Shown here in pieces: positions 20,943 to 21,128 of a stretch of 21,128 bases of DNA. Below the pieces are notes generated by a model. The model made no database searches, was not told where the DNA came from, and was given only the letters and a program-made list of their open reading frames with translations. The first letter of the stretch is position 1; the number at the start of each line of letters is the position of its first letter. The stretch covers positions 1-21,128 of IMG/VR virus record IMGVR_UViG_3300042553_000256, one strand, 5' to 3'. Position numbers and translations under genes: made by a program. This DNA comes from a virus.

Positions 20943-21128
20943 ATGGCTGAGTTTTCGGATGATCTCGATGCGAAGCTACTGTTGCACACCGCTGGAGATT
21001 CGCTAATTGGGAGAGCAATGATTGTGAAAGCTCAAAAAACGGGCCCTGATCAGATCGACCTGTACTGCGGCAGTGGCGATGATGTAGCGATAATTTGTAT
21101 TGCAGTTTCCGATGACGGATACTTGATG
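20943..21128 (+). CDS. partial ORF of unknown function at the right edge
   Basis: ATG at 20943 follows a strong GGAGG at 20934-20938. The frame stays open for 62 codons to the window end. The visible part starts MAEFSDDLDAKLLL, is acidic with a helical look, and contains hydrophobic AIICIAVSDDGY near the end. No motif or family is recognised. The end of the gene is outside the window. Confidence 0.6.
   Translation, partial: MAEFSDDLDAKLLLHTAGDSLIGRAMIVKAQKTGPDQIDLYCGSGDDVAIICIAVSDDGYLM

Noticed and set aside
1-21128. tRNA, rRNA, insertion sequences, integrase or attachment sites
   Set aside because: I looked for cloverleaf-like elements, transposase or recombinase motifs and terminal inverted repeats and saw none. 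The window is almost fully occupied by phage late genes.

Overview
The window is a dense, one-directional stretch of a tailed-phage (or prophage) genome. Every supported gene is on the + strand. Most genes overlap by 1, 4 or about 8 bases at ATGA, GTGA, TAATG or TGATG junctions. The core is an HK97-like head and long non-contractile tail (siphovirus) morphogenesis operon. No integrase, lysis, replication or host housekeeping gene is visible, so lytic phage and prophage cannot be told apart. The host is not shown directly. The RTF-repeat leader protein, the Cys-rich tail protein and the CPLGKW-type Cys-rich glycosyltransferase are reminiscent of proteins I associate with Planctomycetes; this is inference from recall, not a search result.

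Layout: (1) 1-610, the end of an upstream gene, a small RTF-repeat protein and a beta-rich protein resembling fiber-tail adaptors. (2) 610-3663, the packaging module: two different HNH endonucleases in tandem (the second with four zinc ribbons), a P27-type small terminase and the large terminase. (3) 3671-8705, the head module: portal, a 42-residue ORF, ClpP-like prohead protease, a structured 600-base interval with an orphan gene, the HK97-fold major capsid protein with an N-terminal delta domain, a strong terminator hairpin and a beta-rich probable decoration protein. (4) 8705-10413, two modification genes inside the head module: an FkbM-like methyltransferase and a methyltransferase-glycosyltransferase fusion. 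(5) 10410-12457, connectors: gp6-like adaptor, head closure, HK97 gp10-like, DUF3168-like tail terminator. (6) 12471-15679, tail: tube protein, a small acidic protein, tail assembly chaperones joined by a textbook -1 frameshift site (A AAA AAC plus stem-loop), and tape measure. (7) 15679-20243, tail tip and a second modification cluster: two tail-type proteins, a 35-cysteine modular protein, a small membrane protein, a Cys-rich/glycosyltransferase-like fusion and a GT2-like glycosyltransferase. (8) 20244-21128, a long terminator-like hairpin closes the late operon, followed by a promoter candidate, a small unknown gene, a perfect terminator, an XRE-like HTH protein and a truncated ORF.

How it works together: terminase and HNH enzymes package DNA through the portal into a protease-matured HK97 capsid. 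Connectors join it to a tail whose length is set by a 585-residue tape measure. What stands out is one fused and two or three further sugar- or methyl-transfer enzymes in two places within the structural operon, next to the decoration-type protein and next to the Cys-rich tail-tip protein. The simplest hypothesis is that this phage glycosylates (and methylates) its own virion surface. RNA structures flank the capsid gene on both sides and probably tune its expression.
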